A program made the position numbers and the translations under genes. The notes beneath the pieces are model-generated. The model did no database searches, was not told where the DNA came from, and worked only from the letters and a program-made list of their open reading frames with translations. A stretch of DNA of 64,000 bases from Trogon surrucura (lineage: Eukaryota > Chordata > Aves > Trogoniformes > Trogonidae), in NCBI GenBank assembly GCA_020746105.1, contig CM036629.1, positions 751,501 through 815,500 of the forward strand, read 5' to 3'. Of this stretch, positions 59,849 through 64,000 are shown one piece after another. Position 1 is the first letter of the stretch, and each line of letters opens with the position of its first letter.

Positions 59849-62739
59849 TGTTTGCCGTGGATATTAGTCACCTGCGCACACTCTTACAGAAACTTCGAAA
59901 ACCACATTTTCTGACTGACGCGTGCGTATCAAACTGACATGCTAGGAAATACAAATGTGTAGCTAACCAGGGTGGTGTTACTTTGGATCCTCGTCTTTAT
60001 GCTTTAATGGAGATAATCTCCTTTTTCCCCACAGGAGCCATATGTCATTGGGTGCAGGAAGAAAGCTTGGGTGACTAAGAAAACTGGAAAAGAAGGCTCT
60101 GTGTCTTGTCACTGCCCAAAAGCTCCTGCTCTGTATCAACCATGCAAATATCCGGCACACGCCACAGAACTTGAACTCCTGATTGCCTGTGAGGTACCAC
60201 TTTTACCTGCACTTTCGTTCCTAAACCAAACATCTCTCTCAAAGAAACTCCTTCTCTGGACTCTTGCTCTGGTTCAGCTTTTAAACCCCTCACTCCAGGG
60301 AAGTTCAAAGCATTCTCACCACCACCATCATCTCACTCGCCTGTCAGACCACGAAGCAGTGCTGCTCAGGCTCAGACAAAAACATACAAAACTTCCTTAG
60401 GATATTTATTGAGGCAGCATCTTAAAAGATTTTCCTAGCAAATTTTTGTCTCTGTGAAAGACTCGCGTCTTTCACATAAAAGCCTAAGAGTTTTCTTTGA
60501 AAAATTAAACGTTGGCATGTCTGAAATGATATTAGAACAAATAGCCTCTCGCAGCAGCGATTCTGGACAGCAGTGGCTGTGCTCGCTCTGTGCACCAGAC
60601 AGGAATTTTTCATTTCATACATCATTTAAACCTTGCTGCAGTGATCCCACCAACCTGTCTATACGGTCAGCACAAAGTGAAGCCTCCTGTCCCACCGCGC
60701 CTTCCAATTCAGGTTATTTTGGCCAAAATTCAACTGTGCAGGTAGACCCCCATAGCACTGACGGCACAGAAGAAAAGCATACTTAGTACTAAACAAGGAA
60801 AAAAATCTTATAATCTCATAAATAATATTGCATATAGTATTTGAACACATCCAAATAAAATTCCACTGTCTACATCATCAGCGAACTTACTGCGGAAACA
60901 ATAAACCGCAGCAAGTAACCAGCTCATGTACACAGTTGTTTCAATATTTTTAAACGCAGATTTGCATTTATATCATATTTTCAGAAATTACTCTCCCAGG
61001 ACAGTATAAAAGTCTGGAACAAAGCTTCTCCTTGCAAAAACGCGTATCTAGGAAGAGCTCGCCTACATCTTCCGTGGCCATTAACACAGGCAGATCACCT
61101 ACTGCTCCAACTGTCCTGGAAAAAATTACGAAGATTATCATTATTGCTAAAGTTATTATTGTTGTCGTGGTCTTTAAAAGCTCAAATACAGAGCTATGTT
61201 CTGAAAATACATAATTCAGTAGCCTACGTGCTAAAGCCTTGAATTCACACTGCGGCCACGACTCACACACCTTCAGACTGCGGTAGACCGGAAGCTGAAA
61301 AACGGACAGCTTTCGCCTAAAACTCATTGAAATAATACTAAATATTTGCACTTGGAAATACAAAGGAAGAAGGTTTTGCACCATAAATGAAGGGCTTCTG
61401 GCCTGTGGTGTGTAACACGGGATATCGCTCATTCAGTAATTCCACCTCTCCTTCCGGATGGATCCTAGCAGGCAGCTAGCACGAACAAACGAAACCCACA
61501 AATTCAGCAAGGGCTGGCTGTGAACAAAACAGATGGGTTTTTTTCCTCATCCATTTGACGGACAAAAACCATCTCCTATGGTCTTCATTTCCAGTCTAAA
61601 AGTTACAAGCGAGGTGTAACAAAGGCTGCAGGTGGAAGAACACTTTTGAAGAAAGCGCCAGGTAATGTTTCCAGAAGGAGAAGGCCCAAGAGTCAATCAT
61701 GACAAACCACACGAAAGAGGCACTAAATATAGATTATATGACTCTCCTCCTTTTGTGTGTCAAAACAGGATTTTAATTTTATTTTTAAATCTGCCAATCA
61801 GGGCAAAACTCATCACCAAAAAAAAGTCTTTTACCTTTCAAACATCTGTCATACGTTAAAATTGCCCATGTCAAATAGACAGAATAGGGGTACACGGACA
61901 GTTTTCACAGATCCCTCAGACTTCTGGGTTTGAAAAGTAAAATATACAAGATATTAATGAGAATTGAAACATCCAGATGGTAAATTTCTTCTCTCTGGAA
62001 AACTCTTTGCAGAAGAAAAGAAGCTTTGAGCAAAACCGCAACATTTCCTGTCTAAAAAGTTGAGAATGGATCGAACAAACTTCAAGACAAGACGGTCTAA
62101 ACCAGCTACTGGAAGTTTAAACAGTCCAGATGCAACCTGTCACCTCCAAACACTGAGCTATTTTAGATTACAATCTCAATTAATATCCGGCATTATTTCT
62201 AACGGCGAAAAGCGACACCATTTCCAACTGGCACAGGAGCTCCAGAGTGAGGAGCTCGCGGTGCTGGGCCAGACGCCTCGAATTTCCCTACTCCTCTGAC
62301 CTTAGCAGTGAAAAACATTGTTATTCTCCTCTGATGTTTCCTGGACTGAAGAAGAGAAAAATAGAGCAGGAGAAGGAGGTCACTGATAATGAGAGCCACT
62401 TCCACCAGGCAGATACCAACAGAAAGAAAAACAGGGCAAGGAACTGCACACAACCGAAAAATGAGTTTTAAAACACAAACCAGCGAAACCCCAACAAGAT
62501 GAAGGATCAGAGAAGTCCAAACAGATTAGGCACCCAAAGCCTAAGTGAGGATCTGATCCCCAGAAGTGGCAGAGGGAGAAGGAGATGGGAAAAACACTTA
62601 ATATGGGAGCCAAGCCTGGCAAGTCAGGGGGTGGTCTCTACAGAGCGAGATATGGGGTCCGGGAAGCGAAGGGAAATGAATCAAGAGACGAGCAGAAAAT
62701 CCAGGACGGTGATTTTGAGCAAAACACACCTGGATTAGA
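59849..62739. other. Intergenic stretch without recognised gene
   Basis: Mixed and AT-rich. Frames up to 154 codons (60968-61432, minus) have no recognisable domain; that one begins at a non-conserved start and includes an ordinary hydrophobic run. No RNA gene or further repeat was recognised. Confidence 0.45.
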
Positions 62740-63194
62740 AAAACAAATGAACGTGAGAGCCACAAATATGATGGAGGGAGTGGAGCATCTCCCTTATGAG
62801 GACAGGCTGAAGGAGCTGGGTCTCTTTAGCTTGGAGAAGAGGAGGCTGAGGGGTGATCTCATTAATGTTTATAAATATGTCAAGGGTGAGTGTCAGGAGG
62901 ATGGAGCCAGGCTCTTCTCAGGGATGTCCAGTGACAGGACAAGGGGCAATGGGTACAAGCTGGAACACAGGAGGTTCCATAAAAATATGAGAAAAACTTT
63001 TTCACTCTGAGGGTGACAGAGCCCCGGCACAGGCTGCCCAGAGAGGGTGTGGAGTCTCCTTCTTCAGAGACATTCAAAACCCGCCTGGACGCGTTCCTGT
63101 GCGCTCTGCTGTAGGTGATGCTGCTCTGGCAGGGGGCTGGACTGGATGATCTTTGAGGTCCCTTCCAACCTCTAACATTCTGTGATTCTGTGAC
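62740..63194 (+). mobile_element. CR1 LINE, longest copy in the window
   Basis: A 455-bp 5'-truncated CR1 in plus orientation. It runs from the coding region (GGAGCATCTCCCTTATGAGG at about 62781) through TGACAGGACAAGGGGCAATG (62932) and CAGGCTGCCCAGAGAGGGTG to GGTCCCTTCCAACCTCTAAC and the tail ATTCTGTGATTCTGTGA (63177-63193). Divergence looks moderate. The truncated 5' end, the 3' octamer repeats and the missing poly(A) are all characteristic of CR1. The minus-strand frame at 62880-63341 is only its antisense. Confidence 0.95.
62763..63114 (+). pseudogene. CR1 reverse-transcriptase ORF, C-terminal remnant
   Basis: The reading frame keeps the hallmark C-terminal residues of CR1 ORF2: [20 protein letters not shown], then a [21 protein letters not shown] block and NMRKTF. 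It then hits a TGA at 63008-63010. Compared with the family pattern, one base is missing in the A/T-rich run at about 62993-63003. Beyond it the next frame continues the family pattern (RVTEPRHRLPRE, then FKTRLDAFLC) to a natural TAG near 63114. It is thus a frameshifted fragment of the last 115 or so codons, lacking the polymerase core and endonuclease, and cannot encode an active enzyme. The in-frame sequence upstream of 62763 is host DNA. Confidence 0.85.
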
Positions 63195-64000
63195 GGAGGA
63201 TAAGCACGCTCTGGTTCCACTTTGAGGGACCACCTGACTTTTGCCCGGCTTAGCACCCCCTACAGCGGTGCCCCCTCCTGGGAGCCCCTGAAGTGGAGAA
63301 CACCTCCAGAAGTGTGAACCACGACGGAATTTTCTGCTCATTAATGCGTATTAAAACAAATATTGATCAAGAATTTCTCTCCACATCGACAGTCGCATCA
63401 CTGTAATGATGTGGAAAATGCCTTCAAAAATAATTCCTTAGATAGAGCGAGGAAAACTACCAGGCGATGCTCCACGCTATTAACACTCTTGGTCAAATAC
63501 AAAGATACCTAACACTGCCCAAGTTCATTATCTCTTTGCCGGCCCTGTAGTGAAATAAAGTCTTACTGCTGCTGAATAGTTCTTTCGATAATTTTCAGTG
63601 ACTGCTAAGATTACATGCCGATACAACCCTTCTGTCTAGTCAGTGCCAAAATATTTCTGTCAGCACTGCGACCCTGAAAAACTCTGACTGCCACGTGGTC
63701 CAGGCAAGCTACAATGATAACTTGAATATTCCTGTTATTTTGAACATGCCAGAATGAAATTACGAGAATGTGGTAAGTCCTGTGAATCAAACTTTTCTGA
63801 GTTATGAGAGTTTCTTGTGAGCAGCACATTACAGGAACACGGGAGAGGTTACAACACCTAAGAGCACTCAATTACGGCGTGCGGGAAGCTTCCCAAAGTA
63901 CTTGTCCATGCACAATGAAAGAGTCTACTAAACATAAAAAAAATACAAATGGTTATCCAGTTACACCTATGCAGCAAGGATGTAAATCTGCTCCTCTACA
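63195..64000. other. Non-coding right end
   Basis: Mixed to AT-rich flank after the CR1. The longest frame is 86 codons (63611-63871, minus), with no recognisable features. No gene or repeat was recognised up to the edge of the window. Confidence 0.45.

Noticed and set aside
62880..63341. 153-codon minus-strand frame
   Set aside because: Antisense of the CR1 at 62740-63194.
1..64000. Endogenous retrovirus or LTR sequences
   Set aside because: No LTR pair, primer-binding site, or gag/pol/env-like frame was noticed. Short or very old solo LTRs could have been missed.

Overview
The window is vertebrate nuclear DNA, almost certainly from a bird. The key evidence is a set of CR1 LINE 3' ends that finish in the avian-type octamer tail (ATTCTGTG repeated). 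They lie at 20686-20752 (minus), 28084-28254, 39488-39652 and 62740-63194, with an internal fragment at 59715-59848. The longest copy still encodes the C-terminal end of the CR1 reverse-transcriptase ORF. Older relics are also present: a pre-avian type of CR1 tail at 52520-52640 and MIR/L2-like SINE remnants at 13868-13990 and 26235-26311, with a doubtful one at 55841-55910. There are no operons, ribosome-binding sites, CRISPR arrays or bacterial features, and no retroviral gag/pol/env was recognised.

No multi-exon protein-coding gene was recognised. The window reads as a gene desert or the flank of a developmental gene. The left third (1-20685) has no recognisable CR1 and only one old SINE relic. 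It carries several CpG-dense islands (about 480-1080, 2210-2715, 4620-4880, 5210-5660), a 22-bp-unit minisatellite (2857-3148), and a promoter-like block (15380-15560) that joins homeodomain-type TAAT motifs, a nuclear-receptor half-site, an ATAAATA box and a CpG-rich initiator region. This mix of CpG islands and transposon depletion is typical of regulatory domains of transcription-factor genes. Which gene is involved cannot be told from the sequence.

From 20.7 to 47 kb the DNA is mostly AT-rich and non-coding, with CR1 fragments, small orphan GC-rich patches (32130-32310, 39030-39360) and AT-rich blocks full of TAAT and E-box motifs that could be conserved enhancers (for example 32660-32935 and 35540-35830). 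At 42852-43448 there is a long open frame without an ATG start. At 47188-47850 (minus) lies the best candidate for an unrecognised protein: 220 open codons, first ATG at 47790, with one clear membrane segment and a second hydrophobic stretch.

From 47.9 to 64 kb there is more AT-rich intergenic DNA, a small CpG patch at 49165-49300, candidate enhancers at 50690-50950 and 54847-55180, and CR1 fragments at the right end. The regulatory calls rest on base composition and motifs alone. Conservation, chromatin and transcript data were not available.
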